Positions 32,845-42,636 of a stretch of DNA of 64,000 nt are shown piece after piece. Made by a program: the position numbers and the translations under genes. The DNA lies in NCBI RefSeq assembly GCF_016805305.1, contig NZ_JAERQN010000013.1, forward strand, positions 1 to 64,000, given 5' to 3'. Numbering within the stretch: position 1 is the first letter of the stretch; every line of letters starts with the position of its first letter. Origin of the DNA: Falsiroseomonas ponticola. GTDB lineage: Bacteria > Pseudomonadota > Alphaproteobacteria > Acetobacterales > Acetobacteraceae. The notes under the pieces are model-generated. The model did not search any database. It saw nothing but the letters and a program-made list of their open reading frames with translations, and was not told where the DNA came from.

Positions 32845-34031
32845 CCGCCATGCAGCGCCTTGCCGAACTGCCCGATGCGCGCCTCCGCTGGCTGGGGCCC
32901 CAGGGCCTGACGCCGCCGGAGGCCCTGGCCAGGCTGAAACCCCTGCTGGCCGCACTCGGCCCGCACCATGCGGCCCTGCTGGCCACGCCGGTGCGGACCG
33001 AGGGCGGCCTGGCCTGGGAGGCGCCGGGCGAGGCCACGCTCGCCATGCCGCGGATGAGCCGGGAGCAGCGCGCGGTCTTCGACGCGACGCTGACGGTCCT
33101 GCTCTCCGACATCCGCCGGGCGGCGGAGACGGCGCGGGCCAAGGGCGATGCGGCGACGGCCGAGCTGCTGGACCTCGTGCGCCGCGTGTCGGCGCCGGAA
33201 CTGGTCTTCGCCGTGGATGGCGCGCCGGTGCTGGCGGGCTGGGGCTTCGCCGCGCCGCAGGGGCCGGCCATCACGGTGCTGGGGCCCTTCGACGATGGGC
33301 GCGGCGCCAGCGCCCTGCCCGGGGACCGGACGGCGATCGCGCTGGCGGGGGGCGCGCTGCTGGCCCTCGCCCTGGCGGCCGTGCTGGCGGCGCCCTTCCT
33401 GGTGGCGCTGCTGAACCCGCCCCTGCCGGCCTGCCGCGTGGATGCGGCCGGGCTGGCGGCGCTGGAGGAGCTGGACCGGGCGCGGGAGCAGGGGCGCGGG
33501 CTGATGGCGGAGCGTGACCGGCTGCGGCAGGATCGCGGCCGGCGCATGGCCGAATGCCCGCTGCCCGAACCGCCGGCCGCGCCCGAACCCGCCCCGACGC
33601 CGCCCGCGCCGCCGCCGACACCCCCGGCCCCGCCCCCCCGCGCGGCCCTGCCGCAGGAACGCTGGGACCGCGGCGACGTGGCGCTGCTGGAGGGGTGCTG
33701 GAACCTCGACAGCAACTACCGCACGCGGGACGTGGATACGGGCCGGATCGATACCGTCCGTTCATGGCGCATGTGCTTCGACCGCAACGGCCGGGGCACC
33801 CAGACCATGGTCTATGACAACAACCGGCGCTGCACCGGCCCCGTGACCGGCCGCTTCGAGGGACAGACCCTGCTGATCGACGACACCGCCGACCTGCCCT
33901 GCGACGATGGCTACCGCGTGCTGCACCGCCTGGCGCGCTGCCAGCGCAGCAACGAGACCCGCGCGGAATGCGAGAGCCGGAACGTCCGCAACCCCACCGC
34001 CCCCGGCAGCCGCTTCACGCTGCGCCGATGA
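32841..34031 (+). CDS. Single-pass membrane protein with Cys-rich C-terminal domain (SrfA position)
   Basis: 396 aa, starting at a GTG overlapping the previous stop (an ATG at 32850 is the alternative). It repeats the architecture of the two genes upstream: VDGAPVLAGWG motif (Trp134), membrane helix about 164-190, Cys-bounded coiled coil (ACRVDAAGLAALEELDRARE to RMAECPLPEP), Pro linker. The C-terminal domain begins ALLEGCWNLDSNYRTRDVD and contains five to six Cys (MCFDRNGRG, NRRCTGP, ADLPCDDGY, LARCQ, AECESR), presumably disulfide-bonded in the periplasm. It sits where srfA lies in srfABC loci, but homology to SrfA is unproven. Confidence 0.68.
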   Translation: MTAMQRLAELPDARLRWLGPQGLTPPEALARLKPLLAALGPHHAALLATPVRTEGGLAWEAPGEATLAMPRMSREQRAVFDATLTVLLSDIRRAAETARAKGDAATAELLDLVRRVSAPELVFAVDGAPVLAGWGFAAPQGPAITVLGPFDDGRGASALPGDRTAIALAGGALLALALAAVLAAPFLVALLNPPLPACRVDAAGLAALEELDRAREQGRGLMAERDRLRQDRGRRMAECPLPEPPAAPEPAPTPPAPPPTPPAPPPRAALPQERWDRGDVALLEGCWNLDSNYRTRDVDTGRIDTVRSWRMCFDRNGRGTQTMVYDNNRRCTGPVTGRFEGQTLLIDDTADLPCDDGYRVLHRLARCQRSNETRAECESRNVRNPTAPGSRFTLRR

Positions 34032-34116
34032 TGCGGGATCGGTCTTCCTTGCCGCGCCAAGGGGTTGCGGGCGATACTCGGGGTCCAATGACGGAACCGG
34101 GAAGCCGCGCCACGCC

Positions 34117-37071
34117 ATGAACCGCGCCGCCCTGCACAGCCTGATCCCGGCCTCCGGCATCCAGTTCCTGGACGTGGATTTCGACATCAACGCGCTGCCC
34201 CGCATCAGCCGCCCCTTCTGGGACGAGAAGCCGATGCACCTCCGTGACGCGAATGGCGACCAGCAGGTGCTGCTGCGCGCGCTGGAGCAGTCGGATGAGG
34301 GGGAGCTGTTCGACCCGGTCGGCCGCAACCACCCGCCGGAGGAGGAAGTCTACCGGATCACGCGCACCCAGGCGCTGGAGCCCTTCCTGGGGCAGTGGGT
34401 GCCCCTGCCCTTCCTGCGCGTCCAGTCCCGCACCGCGGATGGCCAGCCCATCTTCGATGAGGGCCCGACCAACTGGGCGCGGCTGCGCGTGGTGGAGCTG
34501 GCGCCGGGCACGGTGCGCGGCGCCACCCATCGCGCGGTGCTGGCCTTCGACACCACGCTGGTCCCCCGCCGCGACGGCCGCGCCTATGCCGGGCCGAGTG
34601 CGGAGGACGCCGCGGAGGAACAGGAATTCGGCCTGGCCGCGCGGCTCGCCGACAATGCCTCCTTCCTCGCGGAGGGCTGGTTCGGCCAGTGGCTGGAACA
34701 GCTCTTCCTCGACCTGGTCTCCGCCCAGCGGCGCGGCAAGCCGGTCAAGCTGGAGGAACTGGCCTATCGGATGGAGCCCTTCGCGCGGTACCTCACGCTG
34801 CTGGAGGTGCTGGGCCATGCGGGCGCCGCGCCGCGCGTCAGGCTGGTGGATGCGGGCGTATCGGGCCGTCGCAGCGCGATGGTGGATGTCGATCTGCTGC
34901 TCGATATCGGCAATGCGCGGACCTGCGGCATCCTGGTGGAAAGCGCGCCGGACGGGCCGCTCTCGCTGAACGATTCCTACCCGCTGGCGCTGCGGGATCT
35001 CTCAAAGCCGGAGCATGTCTCGGCCAGGCCCTTCGAGAGCCGCGTCGAATTCTCCCGCGCCAGCTTCGGGCAGGATGCGCTGTCCCGCCGCTCCGGCCGC
35101 GCCGCCGCCTTCGCCTGGCCGTCTCCGCTGCGCGTGGGGCCGGAGGCGGTGCGGCTGGCGGGGCTGTCCGTGGGCAATGAAGGCGCGACGGGGCTGTCCT
35201 CGCCCAAGCGGTATCTGTGGGACGAGAGACCCTCCGTGCTCGGCTGGCGCTTCGGGGCGGGGTCGGCGCCGGCGGCCTTCGGCACGGCGGGCGAGCAGCC
35301 CGTGACCGGCGCCTTCATGAACGAGCTGACGGAGACGGGGGAGCTGCTGTCGAAGCACCGCAACGCCACGCCGGCGGTGCGGGCGCGCTTCAGCCGGTCC
35401 TCGCTCTACACGCTGATGCTGGCGGAGATTCTTCTACAGGCGATCAGCCAGATCAACGCGCCGGCCACGCGCGCGGCGCGCCGCAACGCCGATGTGCCGC
35501 GAAGGCTGCGCCGCGTGACGCTGACCCTGCCGACGGCGATGCCGGTGGCGGAGCAGCGGATCGTGCGGCGGCGCGCGGAGGCCGCCGTCGAGCTTGTCTG
35601 GGCCTGGATGGGCTGGACGGCGGGCAGCGCGGAGCGTGCCATCGCGGCGCCGCTGCCGCCGCGCGTGTCCGCCAACCTCGATGAAGCCACCGCGACGCAG
35701 CTCGTCTGGCTCTATGCGGAATCCGTGCACCGGCTGCAGGCGGATCCTCGGCAGTTGTTCTCGTTGATGGGGCGGGTGCGGGATGGCGCGCAGCCCTCGC
35801 TGCGCATCGCCAGCATCGATATCGGCGGCGGCACCACGGACCTCGCCGTCACCACCTATGCCCTGGCGCAGGACCAGGAGATCCGGCCCACGCAGAATTT
35901 CCGCGAGGGCTTCAAGATCGCGGGCGACGACCTGCTGCAGGCCGTGATCGAGCGCGTGGTGCTGCCGCCGCTGGAAGCCGCGCTGGGCGAGGCCGGGCTG
36001 CGCGATCCCAAGGCCTTCCTCCGCCGCGTGCTGGGCGGCGCCCGTGGCGGGCAGTCGGAGGCCGAGCGGCAGCTCACAAGGCAATTCGTGGCCCGCGTGC
36101 TGGAACCCTGCGCGCTCGCCTTGCTGGCGGGCTATGAGGTGATGGAGGCCGGCGCCAGCGGCGTGGTCGCGCGGCTCGGCATCGCGGAGGGTCCGGGACG
36201 GCCGCGCCATGACCGCGCCTGCGCCTTCTTCGAACGGCTCGCGCTGGATGCCGGCGCCGCCGATTTCCGGCTGAACGGCGTGGAAGTCGCGCCGGAGGCC
36301 GCGGTGATGGATGGGCTGGTGCGCGGCACGCTCGGCCCGATCCTGGCCGATCTCTGCGAAGCCACGCACGCCTATGATTGCGACGTGCTGCTGCTGTCCG
36401 GCCGCCCGTCCCGGCTGCGGGCGGTGATGGATATCGTGCTGGCCAAGCTGCCGGTCGCCGCGCATCGCATCATCCACATGCAGGGCTATCCCGCCGGCGG
36501 CTGGTATCCCTTCCGCGACGCCCATGCGCGGATCGAGGACCCCAAGACCACCGCCGCCGTCGGTGCGATGGTGGCGGCGCTGGCGGAGGGATCGCTGCCA
36601 GGCTTCCTGCTGCGCGCCTCGCGGCTCGGCATGAAATCCACGGCGCGCTACATCGGGCGGCTGGAGACCTCGGGCCAGCTTCTGAGCCGCAACGAATACA
36701 TGCGGGACATCGACCTCGATGCCGATACCGCGGTCGCGGTGGAGGTGGAGATACCGTTCGAGGCGCCCTCCATGCTCGGCTTCCGCCAGCTGCCGCTGGA
36801 ACGCTGGCCGGCGACGCCGCTCTATGCGCTGGAATTCGGCAATGCGGATGATGTGCGCAACCTCGCTTTGCCGCTGACCGTGCGGCTGGCGCGCGGCATC
36901 GCGGACCCCGGATCGCCGGAGGCGGAGGCGAGCCGGGAGCAGTTCAAGCCGGCCAGCATCCGCGACGCGGAAGGCCAGGAACGCCACCCGACGACGGTGC
37001 GCATGCGCCTGCAGACCATGCGCGACGAGGGCGGCTATTGGCGCGACACGGGCGCGCTGGGGGTACCGTGA
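34117..37071 (+). CDS. SrfB-family protein (ASKHA ATPase-like)
   Basis: 984 aa cytoplasmic protein. The N-terminal LIPASGIQFLDVDFDI matches the start of SrfB proteins. Two ASKHA phosphate-binding segments are visible: VDLLLDIGNARTCGILVE near residue 260 and IASIDIGGGTTDLAVTTYAL near 565, plus VLLLSGRPSRLRAVMDIVL late in the protein. This suggests an actin/Hsp70-like ATPase, unusually large. The SrfB family is named from the Salmonella srfABC locus; its mechanism is not established to my knowledge. It is coupled to srfC by a GTGA overlap and preceded by an 85-nt gap. Confidence 0.85.
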   Translation: MNRAALHSLIPASGIQFLDVDFDINALPRISRPFWDEKPMHLRDANGDQQVLLRALEQSDEGELFDPVGRNHPPEEEVYRITRTQALEPFLGQWVPLPFLRVQSRTADGQPIFDEGPTNWARLRVVELAPGTVRGATHRAVLAFDTTLVPRRDGRAYAGPSAEDAAEEQEFGLAARLADNASFLAEGWFGQWLEQLFLDLVSAQRRGKPVKLEELAYRMEPFARYLTLLEVLGHAGAAPRVRLVDAGVSGRRSAMVDVDLLLDIGNARTCGILVESAPDGPLSLNDSYPLALRDLSKPEHVSARPFESRVEFSRASFGQDALSRRSGRAAAFAWPSPLRVGPEAVRLAGLSVGNEGATGLSSPKRYLWDERPSVLGWRFGAGSAPAAFGTAGEQPVTGAFMNELTETGELLSKHRNATPAVRARFSRSSLYTLMLAEILLQAISQINAPATRAARRNADVPRRLRRVTLTLPTAMPVAEQRIVRRRAEAAVELVWAWMGWTAGSAERAIAAPLPPRVSANLDEATATQLVWLYAESVHRLQADPRQLFSLMGRVRDGAQPSLRIASIDIGGGTTDLAVTTYALAQDQEIRPTQNFREGFKIAGDDLLQAVIERVVLPPLEAALGEAGLRDPKAFLRRVLGGARGGQSEAERQLTRQFVARVLEPCALALLAGYEVMEAGASGVVARLGIAEGPGRPRHDRACAFFERLALDAGAADFRLNGVEVAPEAAVMDGLVRGTLGPILADLCEATHAYDCDVLLLSGRPSRLRAVMDIVLAKLPVAAHRIIHMQGYPAGGWYPFRDAHARIEDPKTTAAVGAMVAALAEGSLPGFLLRASRLGMKSTARYIGRLETSGQLLSRNEYMRDIDLDADTAVAVEVEIPFEAPSMLGFRQLPLERWPATPLYALEFGNADDVRNLALPLTVRLARGIADPGSPEAEASREQFKPASIRDAEGQERHPTTVRMRLQTMRDEGGYWRDTGALGVP

Positions 37072-39683
37072 CAGAGCTGGATCAGAAGCTCGCCACCGAG
37101 GCGAAGAAGGTCGGCGAGGTCGCGGGCCGCGCGCTCGACTGGTTCGCGGGCGCGGCGCGGCCGGGGCTGGATGCGGCGGCGCTCGCGCGGGAGCTGCGCG
37201 GCGTCGGGCTGCGCGCGGGCCGGCTGGCGGCGGCGGCTTCGCGGCCCATGTGCGTCGGCGTCTTCGGGCCGTCCCAGGCCGGGAAATCCTATCTGATCTC
37301 GGCGCTGGCGCAGTCGGCGGATGCGCCGCTCATGGCGATGTTCGAGGATCGCGCGGTGGATTTCGTGCGCGACATCAACCCGGAAGGCGGGCGGGAGGCG
37401 ACGGGCCTCGTCACCCGCTTCACCATGAAGCGCATCGCGACGCCGCCCGGCATGCCTGTCGCGCTGCGGCTGCTGTCGCAGACCGATGTGGTGAAGATCA
37501 TCGGCAATGCCTTCCTCTCCGACTTCGATCCGGCGGATGTCGAAGCGCCCTCCCCCGGCGCGATCGAGGCGGCGCTGGACCAGGCGCGCGGGCGGATGCT
37601 GCCCAGCGCCTTCGACAAGCTCAGCGAGGACGACGTCTATGTCGATCTTCGCGAATACTTCGAAAGCCGCTTCGGCGGCCATGCGCTGGTGCAGGCGCTG
37701 AAGGCCGCGCGCTTCTGGCAGGCGGCGAGCGAGATCGCGCCACGGCTGGACCACCCCGCGCGCGCCGCCTTGTTCGGCCTGGTCTGGGGGCGCGTCGCGC
37801 GGCTGGATGATGCCTATCTGCGGCTTGCCGGCGCGCTGGCGCAGCTCGGCCATCCCGACGACGCCTTCTGCCCGCTGACGGCGCTGGTGCCGCGGGAGAC
37901 CAGCATCATCGATGTGCTGACCCTCAACCGCTTCGGGCAGCCGGACGACACGACCATCGCCGTCGCCACGCGGTCCGGCCTTCGCGCCGATCTGCCGCGC
38001 GCGGTGCTGGCCGCGCTGGTCGCGGAAGTGACGGTGCAGCTGCGCGACAAGCCCTGGGATTTCTTCGACGTCACGGACCTGCTGGACTTCCCCGGCGCGC
38101 GGTCCCGCGAGCAGATCCGCGACCCCGCGCGCCACCTGGCCGACCCCGCGAAACTCCCCGCCGTGCTCCTGCGCGGCAAGGTCGCCTATCTGTTCGAGCG
38201 CTATTGCGCGGAGACGGAGCTGACCGGGATGCTGCTCTGCATCGGTCCCTCCAACCAGGAAGTGCGCACCCTGCCGCGCATGGTGGAGGAATGGATCAAC
38301 GGCACCCATGGCGACACGCCGGCGAAGCGCGCGACGCAGCCGACCGCGCTCTTCTTCGTGCTCACCAAGTTCGACATGGAGTTCGAGAGCAAGAAGGGCC
38401 AGGCGGAGGGTGGCGGCCGCTGGACGGCACGGCTCGCGGCCTCGCTGATCGACTTCTTCGGCAAGGAAAGCACCTGGCCGCGCGAATGGCACCCCGGAAG
38501 GCCCTTCGACAACCTCTTCTGGCTGCGCAACCCCAATGTCGCGAACAAGGCGATCCTCGACTACGACGAGCAGGGGAAGGAGACCGGCATCCGCCCGCAG
38601 GAAGCCGCCCGCGTCGCGCAGCTTCGCGCCGATTTCATCGGGAACGATGACGCGCAGAAGCATTTCGCCGATCCGGGGCTGAGCTGGGACGAGGCGATGC
38701 GCCTCAACGATGGTGGCATCGGGCACCTGGCCGCGCGGCTGCGGCCGGTCTGCGACCCCGCGCTGAAGCGCAGGCAGGTGGCGGCGCGTCTGGCGGATCT
38801 CGGCGAGCGGCTGCGCGCGCGGCTGCTGCCGCATTGGCATTCCGCCGATCTGGCGCAGGAACTCGCGAAACGCCGCGCGGCGTCCCGCGCCGTGGCCGTT
38901 GCCCTTGCCAAGGCGGTGGAGCGCCAGCGCTTCGGCCATCTGCTGCGCGCCCTGGCGCCGGAGGCGGATGAGATCGCCGCCGTGCTCGCCCGCACGCGCT
39001 TCGCGGCGACCGAGGCCGGCGCCGTGCCCGTCGGCACGCGCACCGGCGCGGCGGGGCTGCTGGCGGAACTCGATTTCGGCGACGAGCCGCCGCCGGAAGT
39101 GGAAAGCACGGGGCCGGAGGATGAGGCCGACCACCTCGCCTCCGTCGCGCTGAAGCTCTGGGCGGACCGGCTGCACGCCTTCGCGGATGCGCCGGCGACC
39201 CACGCCCTCTATGGCATGACGCCGGAAGTGGCGGGGACGCTGGTGGCGGAGCTGCTGCGATCCGCGCGGCGGGAGAAGCTGCAGGCGGCGCTCGCCGCCG
39301 AACTCCGCGGCATCCTCGGCTTCCGGCGCCACGCCTCGGCGGCGGCGGCCATCTGCGGGCTCTGCGCGGCGCTGCGCATCGGCGGCTTCGTCGCCGCGCT
39401 GGGCTTCGATGCGAAGCCGATCGCGGAACGCCCCGTGGTCGGCGCCGAACGCCGGCCGGTCTTCGCGCCGCGGCCGAAGATCGATGGCCTGCCGCCGCTC
39501 GGCGTGGTGGCCGCGGATTACGACCGGCAGCAGAGCCTCGATTGGGTGCAGGCCTTCCTGCGCTCCACCGACCTGAACGTGCAGGGCGATGGGGAGGATG
39601 CGGTGGATGTCGCGCGCAACGCGGCGCTGGGGCGGATCCTGTCCGACCTCGACACCGCGCTGCATGGCGCGAAGGCGGCGTGA
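37068..39683 (+). CDS. SrfC-family protein (GTPase-like)
   Basis: 871 aa. A P-loop FGPSQAGKSYLISALAQS lies near residue 65, a G3-like LLDFPGARSREQ near 338, and a G4-like FFVLTKFDMEFE near 430, giving the order expected of a large dynamin- or septin-like GTPase. The C-terminal 400 residues are helical with no membrane segment. The first 60 residues are amphipathic. The family name comes from the Salmonella srfABC locus. The GTG start overlaps the srfB stop, suggesting a stoichiometric ATPase/GTPase pair. The nucleotide assignment is my reading of motifs. Confidence 0.85.
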   Translation: MTELDQKLATEAKKVGEVAGRALDWFAGAARPGLDAAALARELRGVGLRAGRLAAAASRPMCVGVFGPSQAGKSYLISALAQSADAPLMAMFEDRAVDFVRDINPEGGREATGLVTRFTMKRIATPPGMPVALRLLSQTDVVKIIGNAFLSDFDPADVEAPSPGAIEAALDQARGRMLPSAFDKLSEDDVYVDLREYFESRFGGHALVQALKAARFWQAASEIAPRLDHPARAALFGLVWGRVARLDDAYLRLAGALAQLGHPDDAFCPLTALVPRETSIIDVLTLNRFGQPDDTTIAVATRSGLRADLPRAVLAALVAEVTVQLRDKPWDFFDVTDLLDFPGARSREQIRDPARHLADPAKLPAVLLRGKVAYLFERYCAETELTGMLLCIGPSNQEVRTLPRMVEEWINGTHGDTPAKRATQPTALFFVLTKFDMEFESKKGQAEGGGRWTARLAASLIDFFGKESTWPREWHPGRPFDNLFWLRNPNVANKAILDYDEQGKETGIRPQEAARVAQLRADFIGNDDAQKHFADPGLSWDEAMRLNDGGIGHLAARLRPVCDPALKRRQVAARLADLGERLRARLLPHWHSADLAQELAKRRAASRAVAVALAKAVERQRFGHLLRALAPEADEIAAVLARTRFAATEAGAVPVGTRTGAAGLLAELDFGDEPPPEVESTGPEDEADHLASVALKLWADRLHAFADAPATHALYGMTPEVAGTLVAELLRSARREKLQAALAAELRGILGFRRHASAAAAICGLCAALRIGGFVAALGFDAKPIAERPVVGAERRPVFAPRPKIDGLPPLGVVAADYDRQQSLDWVQAFLRSTDLNVQGDGEDAVDVARNAALGRILSDLDTALHGAKAA

Positions 39684-40741
39684 TGCGGCCGCGGATCGAG
39701 GAAGACCCCCACCGCCCCGGCGAGGGCTGCGCGCGCCTCATCCTGCCGGGCCTGGCGGGCCGCGAAGCCCCCGCCGTGACCTTCACGCGGGAGGGTTTCG
39801 GCGCGGACAGCCTCGGCCCCGATGGCTGGCAGGTGGCGGCCGGGCGCCTGACGCCCATCGAGACCGGGCGCGAGGGCGATGACCTGGTGCTGGTGCTGGG
39901 GCCGGAAGCGGCGGAGCATCTGGAACCCGGGCCCGTGCGCCTCGGCATCCCCGCGCTCGGCATCGACCAGGTGGTGATCTGGCCGGAGATCGCGCCCGCC
40001 CAGGCCGGCAGGCGCGGCGGCTTCGGCGCCAACCGGCCGGGCCAGGCGCCGCCGCGCCGCGTGCCGGGCCGCGTGGAGGCACCGCCGCCGCCGCCGAAGC
40101 CGGTGGATAGCGACGCCACGGTGGTGCTGCGCGCCGCGCCACGGGTCGAGCCGCCGCCGCCCGCGCCGCCGCCGCGCCCGGTCGATCCGCCGCCGATCCG
40201 CCCGCCGGAGGCACCGGCGCAACCCTCCCGCCTGCCGATGATCCTGCTGGCCCTGCTGCTGCTGGCCGGGGGTGGCGCGGCCGCCTGGTGGTTCTGGCCC
40301 GCGCCCGCGGTGGTGGCGACGCCCGCAACGCCAGCCGCGCCCTCGCCCCCGGCCGCGCCACCCTCGGACCCCACGGCCAATGCCACCCCGGCCGAGATCG
40401 CGGCGATGAACCTGCCGCCCGCGCGGGTGCTGGAAATCGGCCAGGCGCGCCAGGCGACGCGGCCGCAGGATGCGCTGCTGCTGATCGAACTCGCGGCGGA
40501 AGCCGGGCACGGGCCTGCCCTCTCGGCGCTCGCGCGCCTCTATGACCCCGCCAGCTTCACCCCCGGCGGCGCGCTGTCCGCCCCCAACCCCACCAAGGCC
40601 GCGGAGCTGTGGCGGCGGGCGGAGCAGGCGGGCGATGCCGGGGCCGCCGCGCCCCGCGCCGTGCTGCGCCAGCGGCTGGAAGCGGCGGCGCGCAACGGCG
40701 ACACGCTGGCACAACTCGCGCTTCGGGATTTCTGGCCATGA
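39683..40741 (+). CDS. Single-pass membrane protein with Pro-rich linker and Sel1-like end
   Basis: 352 aa, coupled to srfC by TGATG. The N-terminal 110 residues form a soluble domain (FGADSLGPDGWQVAAGRLTP, LVLGPEAAEHLEPGPVRLGI). A long Pro/Arg linker follows, then a membrane helix at about 183-204 (ILLALLLLAGGGAAAWWFW), an Ala/Pro stretch, and a C-terminal helical region with Sel1/TPR-like pieces (LLIELAAEAGHGPALSALAR, TKAAELWRRAEQAGDAGA). The topology mirrors the first three operon genes without sharing their WG motif. Probably an adaptor linking the cytoplasmic SrfBC pair to the periplasm (inference). Confidence 0.7.
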   Translation: MRPRIEEDPHRPGEGCARLILPGLAGREAPAVTFTREGFGADSLGPDGWQVAAGRLTPIETGREGDDLVLVLGPEAAEHLEPGPVRLGIPALGIDQVVIWPEIAPAQAGRRGGFGANRPGQAPPRRVPGRVEAPPPPPKPVDSDATVVLRAAPRVEPPPPAPPPRPVDPPPIRPPEAPAQPSRLPMILLALLLLAGGGAAAWWFWPAPAVVATPATPAAPSPPAAPPSDPTANATPAEIAAMNLPPARVLEIGQARQATRPQDALLLIELAAEAGHGPALSALARLYDPASFTPGGALSAPNPTKAAELWRRAEQAGDAGAAAPRAVLRQRLEAAARNGDTLAQLALRDFWP

Positions 40742-42636
40742 TGCGCTTCCTCGCCCTGATCCTCGCCGCCTTCATCGCCATGCCCGCCCTGGCGCAGGCG
40801 CCGGCCGGCGCGCGGCGCGCGCTGCTGATGGAAGGCAAGCAGACGCTGACGCAGAAGGTGCTGACGCGCCCGGGCGCGACCCTGCACGCCACACCAGGCG
40901 CCGGCGCCGGAACCCCCGTGCCGGGCTTCACCCTCTTCCACGTCTATGCCCGCCAGGGCAGCGGCGCGGAGGCCTGGATCGAGGTCGGCCGCGACGCCAC
41001 CGGCGCGACCGAGGGCTGGATGCGGGAGGAACGCGCCCTGCCCTGGGGCCAGACCATGGTGCTGGCCTTCACCAACCCCGCGGGCCGCGAACGCACCATG
41101 TTCTTCGGCGACGGCCAGGCGCTGCGCCGCGTGATCCTGGCGCGGGACATGGCGGCGGCGGGGGCGGAAGCGCGGCGCGCCAATGATGGCCGCGTCATCG
41201 CCCTCGAACCCGAAACCTATGTCGATATCAGCCGGAATTTCTATCTGCTGCCCGTGCTGAGCGCGGAAGAAGTGGAGAACGAACGCGGCGACCGGATGCG
41301 GCTGCTGGAAGTCGCGTCGGCCCCCGCGGAGCGCCGCGCCGCGCCGCCTGCGCGCGATCCCCTTGCCGATTTCCGCGGCGCGCTGGTCTTCGTGGTGGAC
41401 ACCACGCTCTCCATGCAGCCCTACCTGGATCGCACGCGGGAGGCGATCCGCAACGTCATGGCGCGCATCGGCACCACGGCGTTGCGGGACCGCTTCCGCT
41501 TCGGCCTGGTCGCCTATCGCGACGACCTCGGCGGCAACCAGGCGCTGGAATACGTCACGCGCACCCATGCCCGCGCCGATTTCAGCCAGCCCGCGGACGC
41601 CATCCTGCCCCGCATCGCCGAAGCCGCCGCCGCCACCGAAAGCAACGAGGGCTTCGACGAGGACGCCGTCGCCGGGCTGCGCGCCGCGCTGGATGCCGCG
41701 GACTGGAACAGCCTGGGCGGGCGCTTCATCATCCTGGTGACGGATGCCGGCACGCGCGACGCCACGGACCCGCGTTCCTCCACCCGCCTCGGCATCGCGG
41801 AGATGCGGGAGTTGCTGAAGCAGCGCGCCATCGCCACCTTCGCGCTGCATCTGCTGACGCCGGAAGGCCGCAACAACCACGCCCGCGCCCGCGCCCAGTA
41901 TCGCGAGCTGACGCGCTTCGATGGCGCGCCGGAGCCCTTCTACTACCCGATCCCGAATGGGGAGGTCGCGGCCTTCGGCCAGACGGTGGAGGCCATCACG
42001 GAAGCCCTGCTCCGCCAGGTCGCGACCTTGACCAACACGCCGATCGCGCAGCTGCGCGGCAATGCCCCGGCCGCGCCGCAGGTGCAGCAGCAGGTGGATG
42101 TGGTGGGCCAGGCCATGCGCCTTGCCTATCTGGGCCGCGTGCAGGAAGCCGCCGCACCCGATATCGTGCGCAGCTTCACCACGGACCGGGACCTGGCGGA
42201 CAGCAACCGCGCCAACCTCGATGTCCGCATCCTGCTGACGCGCGACCAGCTTTCCGATCTGCGTTCCGCGCTGCGCCTCGTGATCGATGGCGCCAATGCG
42301 GGGCGGCTGCAGCCGCAGACGGTCTTCGCCAATATCCGCAACGCCGCGCTCTCCGCCGCGCGCGATCCGCGGCGCATCGGCAACCTCGAACGCCTCGGCG
42401 CCGCCTTCGGCGAATACCTCGATGGCCTGCCCTATCGCAGCCAGGTGATGGAACTCACGGAACGCGGCTGGCTGGAACTGCAATCCGGCGGGCAGCGCGA
42501 ATTGCTGAACGCGCTGGAGGCGAAGCTCCGCCTCTATGACGAATATGCCCGCACGCCGGCGCTCTGGACGCAGCTCGGCAGCGGCAATGATGCGGGCGCG
42601 GCGGTCTTCCCCATGCCACTCGACCAGCTGCCGTGA
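40738..42636 (+). CDS. Secreted von Willebrand factor A-domain protein
   Basis: 632 aa with a Sec signal peptide (MRFLALILAAFIAMPALAQ). Residues about 30-110 resemble a bacterial SH3-like domain (VLTRPGATLHATPGAGAG, GWMREERALPW). A vWA domain runs about 215-420, with the MIDAS-like FVVDTTLSMQPYL (DxTxS rather than DxSxS), FGLVAYRDDLGG and FIILVTDAGTRDA. The C-terminal 200 residues are helical with no motif. ATGA overlap with the upstream gene. A periplasmic protein-binding or assembly role is likely. Confidence 0.82.
   Translation: MMRFLALILAAFIAMPALAQAPAGARRALLMEGKQTLTQKVLTRPGATLHATPGAGAGTPVPGFTLFHVYARQGSGAEAWIEVGRDATGATEGWMREERALPWGQTMVLAFTNPAGRERTMFFGDGQALRRVILARDMAAAGAEARRANDGRVIALEPETYVDISRNFYLLPVLSAEEVENERGDRMRLLEVASAPAERRAAPPARDPLADFRGALVFVVDTTLSMQPYLDRTREAIRNVMARIGTTALRDRFRFGLVAYRDDLGGNQALEYVTRTHARADFSQPADAILPRIAEAAAATESNEGFDEDAVAGLRAALDAADWNSLGGRFIILVTDAGTRDATDPRSSTRLGIAEMRELLKQRAIATFALHLLTPEGRNNHARARAQYRELTRFDGAPEPFYYPIPNGEVAAFGQTVEAITEALLRQVATLTNTPIAQLRGNAPAAPQVQQQVDVVGQAMRLAYLGRVQEAAAPDIVRSFTTDRDLADSNRANLDVRILLTRDQLSDLRSALRLVIDGANAGRLQPQTVFANIRNAALSAARDPRRIGNLERLGAAFGEYLDGLPYRSQVMELTERGWLELQSGGQRELLNALEAKLRLYDEYARTPALWTQLGSGNDAGAAVFPMPLDQLP

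Noticed and set aside
29527..32955. Minus-strand open frame of 1142 codons opposite the first Srf-operon genes
   Set aside because: Low-complexity Arg/Gly/Gln translation and no start context; the plus strand carries clear protease, membrane and linker domains.
34117..39683. Dedicated phage-defence system
   Set aside because: The P-loop and protease genes are suggestive, but there are no nucleases, toxins, integrases or other defence genes around, and the secreted/envelope parts point to a cell-surface function.
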